Translations under genes and position numbers: made by a program
NCBI GenBank assembly: GCA_009841105.1
Contig: VXMM01000009.1
Location: forward strand, 60,927 to 124,926
Direction of reading: 5' to 3'
Source of the DNA: Acidimicrobiia bacterium
GTDB lineage: Bacteria > Actinomycetota > Acidimicrobiia > Spongiisociales > Spongiisociaceae
Length of the DNA: 64,000 nucleotides
Part shown: positions 36,085-43,746 of the stretch, one piece after another
Layout: every line of letters begins with the position of its first letter
How positions within the stretch are numbered: position 1 is the first letter of the stretch
The notes under the pieces: model-generated
What the model saw: the letters and a program-made list of their open reading frames with translations, nothing else
What the model was told of the DNA's origin: nothing
The model's database searches: none

Positions 36085-38154
36085 TCACGTTCGCCGACCG
36101 GCCTCGCTTTTGGGTGGGTGGCTCACGTAGAGTTTCCAGTCCACCGCCACGGCGCCGGACTTGGTGCACAGGACGGGGTTGAGGTCGATCTCGCTCAACT
36201 CGGGGTGTTCAGCGGCCAGCCGGGCGGTGGCGGATATCACCTCTCCCAGCTTGTCGAGGTCGACCGTTGGGCCACCCCGGTATCCGGCGAGTAGTGGGAA
36301 GCCCGCCAGGCTCTCCAGCATGCCGATCGCCTCGTCCCTGCTCACCGGAGCCAGCGCGAAGACCACGTCCTCGAGCAGCTCCACCATGGTCCCGCCCAGG
36401 CCGGCCATCACCACCGGCCCGAAGACCGGATCCCGCAGGGCGCCCACCGCCACTTCCACGCCGTCCAGCTGCCGCTGGACCAGCACGTCCGGACCCAGCT
36501 CCGACAGGTCACGGTAGGCGTCCCGGATGTCGTCCGCGGTGGCTAGGCCTATCCGGACGCCTCCGGCCTCGGTCCGGTGGGCCACCGACGGTGCGGCTGT
36601 CTTCATCACCGCCGGACCCGCCAGGCGTCCCGCCGCGGCCACCGCCTCGTCGGCGGTCGCGCACAGCGCGCTCTCCACGGTGCCGACTCCGTAGCCGGCC
36701 AGGATGGTGGCGGCCTCGCCTGCCGGTACCGGTCCGTCCCCCTGCCCGAATGGCTCGGAAGGCTCGATCGGAACGGGCGGGGTGATGCTTGTACGGTTGG
36801 CGGCGTAGCGCACCGCGTGGCCGACCGCCCGCGCCACGCGCTCGGGCCATTCCAGGCAGGGGATTCCCGCGGACTGGAGGACGTCGGCCTTGCCCCTTGC
36901 CTCCCTAGGGGTGACCCAGCAGCAGTAGACGGACACCTGATTCCCCTCGGCCCTCAACGCCGCCACGGTGTCGCGCAGCCCTGTCAGCGTGGCATCGTCC
37001 ATGGCCGCCCGTTGCAGGAGTATGGGGATAACGAGGTCGATCTCACCCGAGCGGGCCAGCGTCTCCGTCAGCCATGGATAGAGCTCCGCGAACCGCGACC
37101 AGATGGGGGTCATGTCCACCGGGTTGCGGGCGCCGCCGATCGGAGGCAGCCGTTCGGCGATATGGTCTCTGAGGCCGGGCGACAGCTCGGGGACATCGAC
37201 TCCCTCATCCTGGAGCATGTCGGCCAGCTCGACGCCCACCCCGCCCGAGTTGGTGATGATGGCCGCCCGGGCTCCTTGCGGGAGGGGCTGGGCGGTCAGC
37301 ACCCGCGCCACGTCGAGCATCTCCAGACCGGATCGGACGGTGATGGCCCCCGCTTGGCGCATCGCGGCCCGGAAGATTGCGTCGTCGGTACCCAGCGCGC
37401 CGGTGTGGGACAGCGCGGCCCGAGCCCCGGCCTCCGAGCGACCGGTTTTGGTGACGATCACCGGCATGGTCGGGCTGGCGGTCCGGATGGCAGCGGCCAG
37501 CTCGGCGCCGTCGGTCACCGACTCGGCCAGCAGGCAGACGATGCCGGTGCCGGGATCCTGATGGAGGTAACGGATCACCTCGTGGTCGCCCACGTTTGCC
37601 TTGTTGCCGGACGAGTACACCTTTCCGAAGCGCAGGTTCTCGTCGAGCGCCAGCGAGTGGATCGCCATCCCGTAGGCGCCCGACTGGGTGACCAGGGCCA
37701 CCTTTCCCGCCTCGATGTCCCCCGCCATCGTTATCGATGCGTTGAGGCCCAGGGCGATGTTCTGGACCCCGAAGCAGTTGGGTCCTACGATCCGGACCGG
37801 TCCCGCCGCCTCGACCAACTCGGCCTGGAGGGCGGCCCCGGCCGGCCCCGTCTCGGCGAACCCTCCGGCCAGCACCACTATCGCGCCCACGCCTTTGGCG
37901 GCGGCCTGGCTGGCGACGGCCGGAGCTACCCGGGCCGGGACCACCAGGATCGCCAGGTCTACCTCTCCCTCTATCTCCGTAAGGCTCGGCACCGCCGGAA
38001 CGCCTCCCACGCTCTCCGCCGAGGTGGTGACCGGAACTCTCTCGCCGTCGAAGGCCGCCAGGTTGCGCCAGATAACCGATCCGACCTTGCCGGGGCGATC
38101 GGAGGCGCCCACCACCGCCACCCGGGCCGGGTTGAAGATGGCGTCGAGAGTCAC
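36085..38154 (-). CDS. Acyl-CoA synthetase, NDP-forming (ACD family)
   Basis: A 689-residue protein combining both halves of ADP-forming acyl-CoA synthetase: an N-terminal CoA-binding and ligase-type part (VAVVGASDRPGKVG, VGPNCFGVQNI, VTQSGAYGMAI, RAALSHTGALGTDDAIFRAA, which carries the phosphohistidine) and a C-terminal ATP-grasp domain (PAVMKTAAPSVAHRTEAGGV, near residue 530). It would make an acyl-CoA from an organic acid, ATP and CoA, or run in reverse. GTG 38154 overlaps the upstream stop by four bases. It ends the leftward operon SDR / CoA-transferase A / CoA-transferase B / this gene. Activation of the beta-keto acid made by XecC is a reasonable but untested role. Confidence 0.87.
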   Translation of the reverse strand: MTLDAIFNPARVAVVGASDRPGKVGSVIWRNLAAFDGERVPVTTSAESVGGVPAVPSLTEIEGEVDLAILVVPARVAPAVASQAAAKGVGAIVVLAGGFAETGPAGAALQAELVEAAGPVRIVGPNCFGVQNIALGLNASITMAGDIEAGKVALVTQSGAYGMAIHSLALDENLRFGKVYSSGNKANVGDHEVIRYLHQDPGTGIVCLLAESVTDGAELAAAIRTASPTMPVIVTKTGRSEAGARAALSHTGALGTDDAIFRAAMRQAGAITVRSGLEMLDVARVLTAQPLPQGARAAIITNSGGVGVELADMLQDEGVDVPELSPGLRDHIAERLPPIGGARNPVDMTPIWSRFAELYPWLTETLARSGEIDLVIPILLQRAAMDDATLTGLRDTVAALRAEGNQVSVYCCWVTPREARGKADVLQSAGIPCLEWPERVARAVGHAVRYAANRTSITPPVPIEPSEPFGQGDGPVPAGEAATILAGYGVGTVESALCATADEAVAAAGRLAGPAVMKTAAPSVAHRTEAGGVRIGLATADDIRDAYRDLSELGPDVLVQRQLDGVEVAVGALRDPVFGPVVMAGLGGTMVELLEDVVFALAPVSRDEAIGMLESLAGFPLLAGYRGGPTVDLDKLGEVISATARLAAEHPELSEIDLNPVLCTKSGAVAVDWKLYVSHPPKSEAGRRT

Positions 38155-38960
38155 AGGGAGAAGGACCGTTCGAGCTCGGCCGGTCGGAATTCCCGCCGGC
38201 GGACTCCGAGCGGATCGATGGCGCGCACGAGATCGATCTGGTCCCGCGAAGGTGTCTGCACCGGCGCGAGGTCGGGCGCTACGGCGAACTCGAAGCCGGT
38301 GGCGGCCGTCACCTCTTCGAGCGTCACGTCGGGAAACAGCCTCCGTAGCCGGGCCCGGCCCTCGGGGTAGTCGAACACGCCCATTTCGGTGACCAGCACG
38401 TCCGGGCCGCCTCCCGGGTAGCCCAACTCGGATCGGGTTCCCTCGGGCGTCCGGTGGCCGATGTCGGTGATGAAGTCGCATTCCTCTACCAGGCAGCGGC
38501 CGGACCGGTGGTTGGTGGTCCACAGGGTGAGGCGCCCGATCGTGGCCGACATGTTGCAACCGCCCCCTCCGCCCCCCAGCTTCACCTTCGGGTTGGGCAT
38601 GGCGCCCACCGCGGTGACGTTGGTGTTCCCGTGGGGGTCGATCTGGATACCTGACAGGAACATGAGGTCCATGTCACCCCTAACCGACATGTCGAACGCC
38701 TCCTCGAAACGCATCGAATAGGCCGATCCCCGCTTCAGGGAGTGGTCATTGCTGGACGGCGCGATGAAGGCCGGAGACGGGTTGACCGCATAGGTGGCGC
38801 CCTCGATCAGCAGAGCGTGGGGGGCATGGGTGCGCTTGGCGTGGTGCATGGCGACCGTGGCGCACGGGCTTCCGAAGCCATGGAAGACAACCTCGGCATC
38901 CCGGATGGTGCGGGCCAACTCGACCACGAACAGCTCGTCAAGACCGGCTCGATAGCTCAC
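38151..38960 (-). CDS. CoA-transferase subunit B (glutaconate/3-oxoacid family, IpdB-like)
   Basis: A 269-residue beta subunit of the CoA-transferase I family. GFGSPCATVAMHHAKRT and LLIEGATYAVNP mark the region where the catalytic glutamate of family I lies (the E in LLIEGAT is a candidate). IQIDPHGNTNVTAVG, then VTEMGVFDYPEGRA and FPDVTLEEVTAATGF, agree with GctB/IpdB. It forms a heteromer with the gene just upstream, sharing a GTGA overlap (GTG 38960). The longer frame running upstream of it is a shadow. Likely substrates are short acyl acids, but an IpdAB-like ring hydrolase role cannot be excluded. Confidence 0.83.
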   Translation of the reverse strand: MSYRAGLDELFVVELARTIRDAEVVFHGFGSPCATVAMHHAKRTHAPHALLIEGATYAVNPSPAFIAPSSNDHSLKRGSAYSMRFEEAFDMSVRGDMDLMFLSGIQIDPHGNTNVTAVGAMPNPKVKLGGGGGGCNMSATIGRLTLWTTNHRSGRCLVEECDFITDIGHRTPEGTRSELGYPGGGPDVLVTEMGVFDYPEGRARLRRLFPDVTLEEVTAATGFEFAVAPDLAPVQTPSRDQIDLVRAIDPLGVRRREFRPAELERSFSL

Positions 38961-39871
38961 CGGAACAGCTCCATCCACGCCTCGTCGGAAGCCCCGTAAC
39001 CGGTCAAGTGTTCCAACCGGTCGCCACCGATGAGCCGGCGGTAGCCGTCCTCGTCCACGCCGGTGACATAGCGATCGAGGTAATCCTGCGCGCCCTCGTG
39101 GGTCCTGGCCGCGGCAACCCAGGATGCCAGATGGGCGCGGTCGTAGGAGTAGCCGGGATAGGACGAACTGGGGTGGGCGCCGAACGGCGACTCGACCACC
39201 GCGGCGACCCGATAGTAGGGAATGACGATGCCCGCCGCCGCCACCTCGTCGGTGGGAGCGATCCGGTCTACGGTGGCGATCGTCATGGCGGAGGCCACCG
39301 CGAACCGCTCGTCCAGGACGTACGGCTGCTTGATGTGGAGGTTCCCTTGACGATCCCCGATGGGGGCGTGGATCAGAGCCGCGTCCGGGGCCAGAGGAGG
39401 CACGGCTACGTACTGGTGCCCGGTGAAGGGGCAGGTCACCCGGGAGTATTCGGGGTGCAGCCTCTCGATGTCGGTCCCCTTGACGCCGTGGACGGGCAGG
39501 AAGGAGAGACCCATCTCGGCGGCCCGGAGCTGGGTGAGGATGGTGTCGCAGCAGCTCTCTCGTGCTTCCAGCGACCCTTCCTGAGCCGCCCTGCGGAAGG
39601 CCGGTGCCAGACCGTGATCCTGCTCGTAGCCCACGTAGCTCTCCTCGCAAACCGAGATCGCTCCGGCCGCGGCCAGCAGGTCCACGTCGATGGAGTGGGC
39701 GGAACCGACCACATGGAGGTCTCCGATCCCGGCCCTGATAAGGCCGCGCACCAGCGCCATCGGGAGCCGGGCCGAGAGGCCACCCCCCAGGGCCACCATG
39801 GAGCCGGGTTGTACCAGCGCGACCGCCGTCTCGAGTTCGCCAAGCTTGTCGGGAGCGAGATGGACGGCCAT
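38957..39871 (-). CDS. CoA-transferase subunit A (glutaconate/3-oxoacid family, IpdA-like)
   Basis: A 304-residue alpha subunit of a family-I CoA-transferase. ALVQPGSMVALGGGLSARLPM is the usual N-terminal glycine-rich start. HVVGSAHSIDVDLL, LSFLPVHGVKGTD and ALIHAPIGDRQGNLHIKQPY follow, and the protein ends YLDRYVTG..YGASDE as in GctA/IpdA. It is translationally coupled to the B subunit. It follows the SDR gene by 14 bases, giving a four-gene operon that plausibly processes products of CoM-linked epoxide carboxylation. Confidence 0.83.
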   Translation of the reverse strand: MAVHLAPDKLGELETAVALVQPGSMVALGGGLSARLPMALVRGLIRAGIGDLHVVGSAHSIDVDLLAAAGAISVCEESYVGYEQDHGLAPAFRRAAQEGSLEARESCCDTILTQLRAAEMGLSFLPVHGVKGTDIERLHPEYSRVTCPFTGHQYVAVPPLAPDAALIHAPIGDRQGNLHIKQPYVLDERFAVASAMTIATVDRIAPTDEVAAAGIVIPYYRVAAVVESPFGAHPSSSYPGYSYDRAHLASWVAAARTHEGAQDYLDRYVTGVDEDGYRRLIGGDRLEHLTGYGASDEAWMELFR

Positions 39872-39885
39872 CCGGGCGGTTCCGG

Positions 39886-40653
39886 CTACTGGGCGGTCAT
39901 GCCGCCGTCCACCGTGAAGATGGTGCCGGTCACGAAGGCGGCGTCCTCCGATGCGAGGAACAGAGCGGCGTTGGCGATCTCCATCGGTGTTCCGAGGCGC
40001 CCTATCGGGTACTTGGCGGCCGTGATCTCCAGGCCACGCTCGATACTCCCGCCTCCGCGTTCACGCATGAGCGGTTCCATGAGCGGCGTGTAGACGGTGC
40101 CCGGGCAGAGGGCGTTCACCCGGATCCCGATCGGAGCAAAGTCGATCGCCATGGCGCGGGTCAGGGACACCACCGCGCCTTTGGCGGCGCAGTAGGCGGC
40201 GAACCCTTGGATACCGACCAGGGCGGCTACGGAGGCCTGGTTGATGATCGACCCCCCGCCCGCTGCTTCCAGATGAGGAATGGCGGCTTGCGACGTGAGG
40301 TAGGTGCCCTTGACGTTCACCGCGAAGCAGCGATCCCAGTCCTCCTCGGTGGCGTCCACCACTGACCCGGTGGAACCGACGCCGGCGTTGTTGTAGACGA
40401 TGTCGAGGCGACCGAGGAGCCGGGCAGCGCGGTCCACGGCGCGGGCGATCTCCTCCGATGACGACACGTCGGCCACTACCGGATACGCCTCTGCACCTGT
40501 TGCCGAGATAGCCGAGGCGGCGGACTCGGCGGCATGACCGTCTCGGTCGAGTATCGCGACGCCGGCGCCCTCGCTCGCGAACAGTTCGGCGGTGGCACGG
40601 CCGATGCCCGAACCGGCGCCGGTGACTAGAGCAGCGCGCGCTTCGAGTCTCAT
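39886..40653 (-). CDS. SDR-family dehydrogenase, candidate S-type 2-hydroxyalkyl-CoM dehydrogenase (paralogue 2)
   Basis: A 255-residue SDR with TGAGSGIG (11-18), NNAGV (88-92), S141, Y154 and K158. Its C-terminal half is close in wording to S-2-hydroxypropyl-CoM dehydrogenase: AAYCAAKGA, RVNALCPGTV, AAKYPIGRLGTP, DAAFVTG and VDGGMTA. It keeps K214, one of two residues that bind the CoM sulfonate, while R211 is replaced by T211. The context is strong: it begins the CoA-transferase/acyl-CoA synthetase operon and is 470 bases from the divergent R-type enzyme gene. The missing arginine leaves the CoM assignment provisional. Confidence 0.75.
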   Translation of the reverse strand: MRLEARAALVTGAGSGIGRATAELFASEGAGVAILDRDGHAAESAASAISATGAEAYPVVADVSSSEEIARAVDRAARLLGRLDIVYNNAGVGSTGSVVDATEEDWDRCFAVNVKGTYLTSQAAIPHLEAAGGGSIINQASVAALVGIQGFAAYCAAKGAVVSLTRAMAIDFAPIGIRVNALCPGTVYTPLMEPLMRERGGGSIERGLEITAAKYPIGRLGTPMEIANAALFLASEDAAFVTGTIFTVDGGMTAQ

Positions 40654-40706
40654 GTGGACATCTTACGCCTTGCCGGTTGTGGTTGCGGCCTTGGCCACTG
40701 GCCTGG

Positions 40707-40967
40707 TCAGGGATCGCTGGTTTCGTTCATCAGGCTGCCGTCCACCAACCGGTAATGCCCGGATTCGAGTATGGACTCCTCGGGTAGCTCGATCCAATCG
40801 TGTCTCAGGTCGGTGCGTGCCAGCACCAGATCGCCGGGACGGACCCGGTCGGCGAAATGCTCGTTGACTGGCCAGACCGGGACATCAAGATAGTAGGACA
40901 CCCAGCGGGGCGTCGGAATGCCGGGCGTGCGGGGACGCACGGAAGCGACGGCCCGGAGCGAGATCAT
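40707..40967 (-). CDS. Unrecognised small protein, 86 aa (intact relative of the relic at 5530)
   Basis: I do not recognise this 86-residue protein. It begins ISLRAVASVRPRTPG, has WVSYYLDVPVWPVNE, then GDLVLARTD and ESGHYRLVDG. It has no signal or membrane segment. A frameshifted copy on the opposite strand 35 kb away keeps the same residues at the same spacing, which argues that this is a genuine protein family. ATG 40967 has no clear ribosome-binding site; longer in-frame extensions are Pro/Arg-rich and unlikely. It lies between the divergent S-type SDR and R-type dehydrogenase genes. Confidence 0.6.
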   Translation of the reverse strand: MISLRAVASVRPRTPGIPTPRWVSYYLDVPVWPVNEHFADRVRPGDLVLARTDLRHDWIELPEESILESGHYRLVDGSLMNETSDP

Positions 40968-41122
40968 TGGGTGGCCATGGTAACCGGAGACGACGGGGGC
41001 GGCCCCAGCTGGCCGGGTTCGGTCGGCCGCGAGTCGAGTCGAGGATACCCCGGACTTCTCGGCAGGATTTCCCGGAACGGTCGGACGTATCCTTGGCGTC
41101 TCGATCCTGATAGGAGGCATGG

Positions 41123-41863
41123 ATGGCGGACCAGGCACCGACGGTGGCCGTAGTGACGGGTGGTGGGTCGGGTATAGGGCTGGCGACATGCGATCGCCTC
41201 CGAAACGAGGGGTTCCGGCTCGGTGTGTTCGACCTCGATACCGCCGGTGCCTCCGAGGCTGCGGGCGATGGACTGGGGCTGGGAGTGGACGTGGCCGCGG
41301 CGGACGAGGTCTCGGAGGCCTTCGCCGCTGTTGAGGAGACGCTGGGCCCGGTCGGCGTGCTGGTCAACAACGCCGGGATCACCGGCTCATTGGAGGCCAC
41401 TCGCCTCCACGAGACCCCGGTCGAGGAGTGGGACCGGGTCATGGGTGTCAACGTGAGGGGCGCTTACCTGTGCTCACGCGCCGCGCTGTCCTCGATGGTC
41501 CCCCGCCGGTCCGGTCATATAATCACCGTGGCGTCGGTGGCCGGAATGGACCCGTTCCCGTCCCGGTCGGCGTACTCGGTTTCCAAGGCGGCGGCGCTCT
41601 TGCTTGCCCGGTCAATAGCCCTGGACTACGCCGGCGACGGCATCCGGTCCAACGCGGTGTGTCCGGGCATGGCAGAGACCCCGATGACCAAGTGGCGCCT
41701 CGACCAGCCCGATCTCAGGGCAGCCATCGAGACGAGGATCCCTATCGGCCGGGTGGCCCAACCCGAGGAAGTCGCAGAGGCCGTCGCCCTCCTGGCGTCG
41801 GGCAGCCTCTCATACATGACCGGCCACGGCCTGGTCGTGGATGGTGGCTGGTCGCTCCGGTAG
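41123..41863 (+). CDS. xecD: R-type 2-hydroxyalkyl-CoM dehydrogenase
   Basis: A 246-residue SDR with the cofactor motif TGGGSGIG (12-19) and the catalytic triad S138, Y151, K155. Its specificity residues match the R-2-hydroxypropyl-CoM dehydrogenase of Xanthobacter. R148 lies in PFPSRSAYSVSK and R192 in MTKWRLDQPDLR. These align, with a constant offset of four, to Arg152 and Arg196, which bind the sulfonate of CoM. CPGMAETPMT and the surrounding lid match as well. It should oxidise R-2-hydroxyalkyl-CoM with NAD to the ketone used by XecC. AGGAGG precedes the ATG by five bases; an overlapping ATG at 41119 is out of frame. Confidence 0.88.
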   Translation: MADQAPTVAVVTGGGSGIGLATCDRLRNEGFRLGVFDLDTAGASEAAGDGLGLGVDVAAADEVSEAFAAVEETLGPVGVLVNNAGITGSLEATRLHETPVEEWDRVMGVNVRGAYLCSRAALSSMVPRRSGHIITVASVAGMDPFPSRSAYSVSKAAALLLARSIALDYAGDGIRSNAVCPGMAETPMTKWRLDQPDLRAAIETRIPIGRVAQPEEVAEAVALLASGSLSYMTGHGLVVDGGWSLR

Positions 41864-42031
41864 CTTCCAGCGATTGGAGCGCTATTTGAAATAAAATAAT
41901 ACTGTTATCAGCTACTGAGTATGGCACTGCGTGCTGGCCACCGATGACCTACTCCTGGTAGCGGGCACTTGTCATGTTTGCTACTCTCGTTGGTGAGGGG
42001 TCCGGCGAGTTGGACTCTCAGCTCCTTAGAA

Positions 42032-42059
42032 AGATCGCAGGTACAACAGAGATCGCAGG
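42032..42059 (+). promoter_or_regulatory. Direct repeat upstream of xecA, possible regulator site
   Basis: AGATCGCAGG occurs twice (42032-42041 and 42050-42059), 18 bases centre to centre, about 60 bases before the xecA start. TACAAC between the copies could serve as a -10. The arrangement suits an activator or repressor dimer. Confidence 0.4.
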
Positions 42060-42119
42060 ATCCGGCTGGACGGGTCGCACCGAGAGCGGCCCGGAAATCT
42101 CTCTCGGAACGGAGGGGAT

Positions 42120-43229
42120 ATGCAGATCAAAGGCGAAGAGGTCTTGATTCCGACCTCGATGGTCGGAAACTACCCCAATCCGCGCTGGTGGGACGCCAAC
42201 TGCGTGCGGGATTGGACCGGGGACCAGGAACCGCCGGATGCCTACATCAGGGAGGCGTTGGAAGACGCCGTGGGCGCAATTGCCAGGGACCAGGAAAACG
42301 CCGGTCTCGACATCATCACCGATGGGCGGCTCCACGGCGACAACTATGGTGATCAGGCCCTCTACTACTACTACAAGCGGCTCGGATACGACCTGAAGGG
42401 TGGATTCCTCGGGTTCCCGATCTACAGCCGCCTCCATGCCGGTACCCTCACCCAGGAGGTGAAGCGGCACGGCGCCATCATGGTCGAGCAGGCCCGGGCG
42501 CTGAAGCAGGCCACCAACAAGGCCACCAAGATTCAGTACACGGGTATCCAGGTCCTTGCCCAGGCCACAAACGACCTCCACTACGAGGCCGCCGAGGACC
42601 GGGCGATGGATATCGCCGCGGCGATCAACGAGGACATCCTCGAGGTCGACGCCATGGGGATCGACTTCATCCAGTTGGACGAGTTTACCTGGCCGTACTT
42701 CTTCGAACCGTGGGCCATCGAGGCCTTCAACCGGGCCGTGGAGGGTGTCCAGCACGCCAAGATCATCTGCCACGTCTGCTGGGGCAACTGGGGTGGCACC
42801 CCGGCCTACTACCCGGATGAAACAGCCGACGCCGGGGAGATCTTCGATCTGACCATCCGCAAGGGCGACGAGCCGTCGGCTACAGCTTCGGTGGTTCCGA
42901 AGGCCTACGAGGCGAACATCGATGTTCTCAACCTCGAGAGCTGCGGGCGGCGCTCGGACGACCTGTCCGGCCTTGAGGTGATCCGGGAGAATCCGGTCCC
43001 CGAGCACGTCCAGTTCTGGGCGGGTGTGATCGACGTCAAGTCGACCATCACCGAGACGGCCGAGCAGGTAGCCGGCCGTATCCGTCGGCTGCTCGAGCAT
43101 GTGCCGGCCAACCAGCTGGGCGTCAGCACCGACTGCGGGCTAATCCTCCTGCAGCGCTACATCGCCAAGGACAAGCTCCACGCGATGGTCTCGGGAGCGG
43201 AGATCGTTCGCGGCGAACTGAACCAGTAG
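42120..43229 (+). CDS. xecA: Epoxyalkane:coenzyme M transferase
   Basis: A 369-residue zinc enzyme of the MetE-like family that opens an epoxide with the thiol of coenzyme M to give a 2-hydroxyalkyl-CoM. The zinc site is H218-x-C220 in ICHVCWGN, with C339 in STDCGLILLQR. Other family stretches are VGNYPNPRWW (15-24), DIITDGRLHGDNY (64-76), the long TYR-rich loop ALYYYYKRLGY, and QLDEFTWPYF. It lacks the N-terminal half of MetE and its homocysteine context, and length equals XecA/EtnE (about 370-377). GGAGGGG precedes ATG 42120. Its transcript is closed by a strong hairpin at 43244. Confidence 0.92.
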   Translation: MQIKGEEVLIPTSMVGNYPNPRWWDANCVRDWTGDQEPPDAYIREALEDAVGAIARDQENAGLDIITDGRLHGDNYGDQALYYYYKRLGYDLKGGFLGFPIYSRLHAGTLTQEVKRHGAIMVEQARALKQATNKATKIQYTGIQVLAQATNDLHYEAAEDRAMDIAAAINEDILEVDAMGIDFIQLDEFTWPYFFEPWAIEAFNRAVEGVQHAKIICHVCWGNWGGTPAYYPDETADAGEIFDLTIRKGDEPSATASVVPKAYEANIDVLNLESCGRRSDDLSGLEVIRENPVPEHVQFWAGVIDVKSTITETAEQVAGRIRRLLEHVPANQLGVSTDCGLILLQRYIAKDKLHAMVSGAEIVRGELNQ

Positions 43230-43243
43230 AACCAAACCTATGC

Positions 43244-43269
43244 GGGGCCGTCCTCTCCGGGACGGCCCC
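43244..43269 (+). terminator. Hairpin terminator after xecA
   Basis: GGGGCCGTCC (43244-43253), a six-base loop, and GGACGGCCCC (43260-43269) form a perfect ten-pair stem 14 bases after the xecA stop. No U tract follows, as is usual in high-GC actinobacteria. Confidence 0.85.
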
Positions 43270-43431
43270 GACCGTTAGCAGGGCCGGTCGTGGTCCTTCA
43301 TGATTCTCCAACGTGCCGCAGTGGCGTGCTGGAGGGTTTAGCGGAGATAGTATGCTTCTTACCGTTACTAAGCGACGGGAATACAAGGGTCTTCACCGGG
43401 GTGGCGCGCCGGCGGAAGGAAGGAGTGCCCC

Positions 43432-43662
43432 ATGACGAGCACGTCATATCCGGAAGGGTTCGTAGAGTTGGTAGACGCCAAGGACGACGTCGTGAAGGCT
43501 GATACCCGCACGACCGTGGCCGATGCCCTCCTCACGATCGAGCGGCGGATCACCTTGTCGACCTACTGGATCCTGGCCGTTGTCGTAGGCGCTGTCGTAG
43601 GCGCTTTCGGCATCGCGACGGCGATTGTGCTCGCGGCGCTTCAGTCGACGTCCGGTACGTAG
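43432..43662 (+). CDS. Small single-pass membrane protein
   Basis: A 76-residue protein with a polar N-terminal half and one hydrophobic helix near the C-terminus (WILAVVVGAVVGAFGIATAI, about 47-68). I know no family for it. AAGGAAGGAG precedes ATG 43432 by six bases, an excellent ribosome-binding site, and codon use matches the neighbours. It lies between xecA and the CoM biosynthesis operon with its own upstream region (43270-43431) of about 160 bases, so any connection is only positional. Confidence 0.65.
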   Translation: MTSTSYPEGFVELVDAKDDVVKADTRTTVADALLTIERRITLSTYWILAVVVGAVVGAFGIATAIVLAALQSTSGT

Positions 43663-43706
43663 GTCTGAGCCGAGGACAGCGCCGACGGGAGGGGACGTGT
43701 TTCTCC

Positions 43707-43742
43707 TAGAATCACCGCATGCGTTGCGCATCCGGACCGTGA
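43707..43742 (+). promoter_or_regulatory. Predicted -10 and short leader ORF before the CoM operon
   Basis: TAGAAT (43707-43712) is a good -10, although no -35 is evident. Transcription seven bases on would begin at ATG 43719, giving a leaderless seven-codon ORF (MRCASGP) ending at 43742, four bases before the ATG of the first operon gene. Such Cys-containing leaderless ORFs act as attenuators in mycobacteria; that function here is speculative. Confidence 0.35.
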
Positions 43743-43746
43743 CGGC

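Noticed and set aside
42120..43229. Methionine synthase II (MetE)
   Set aside because: Half the length of MetE and its H-x-C plus late Cys zinc site, flanks and neighbours match epoxyalkane:CoM transferase.
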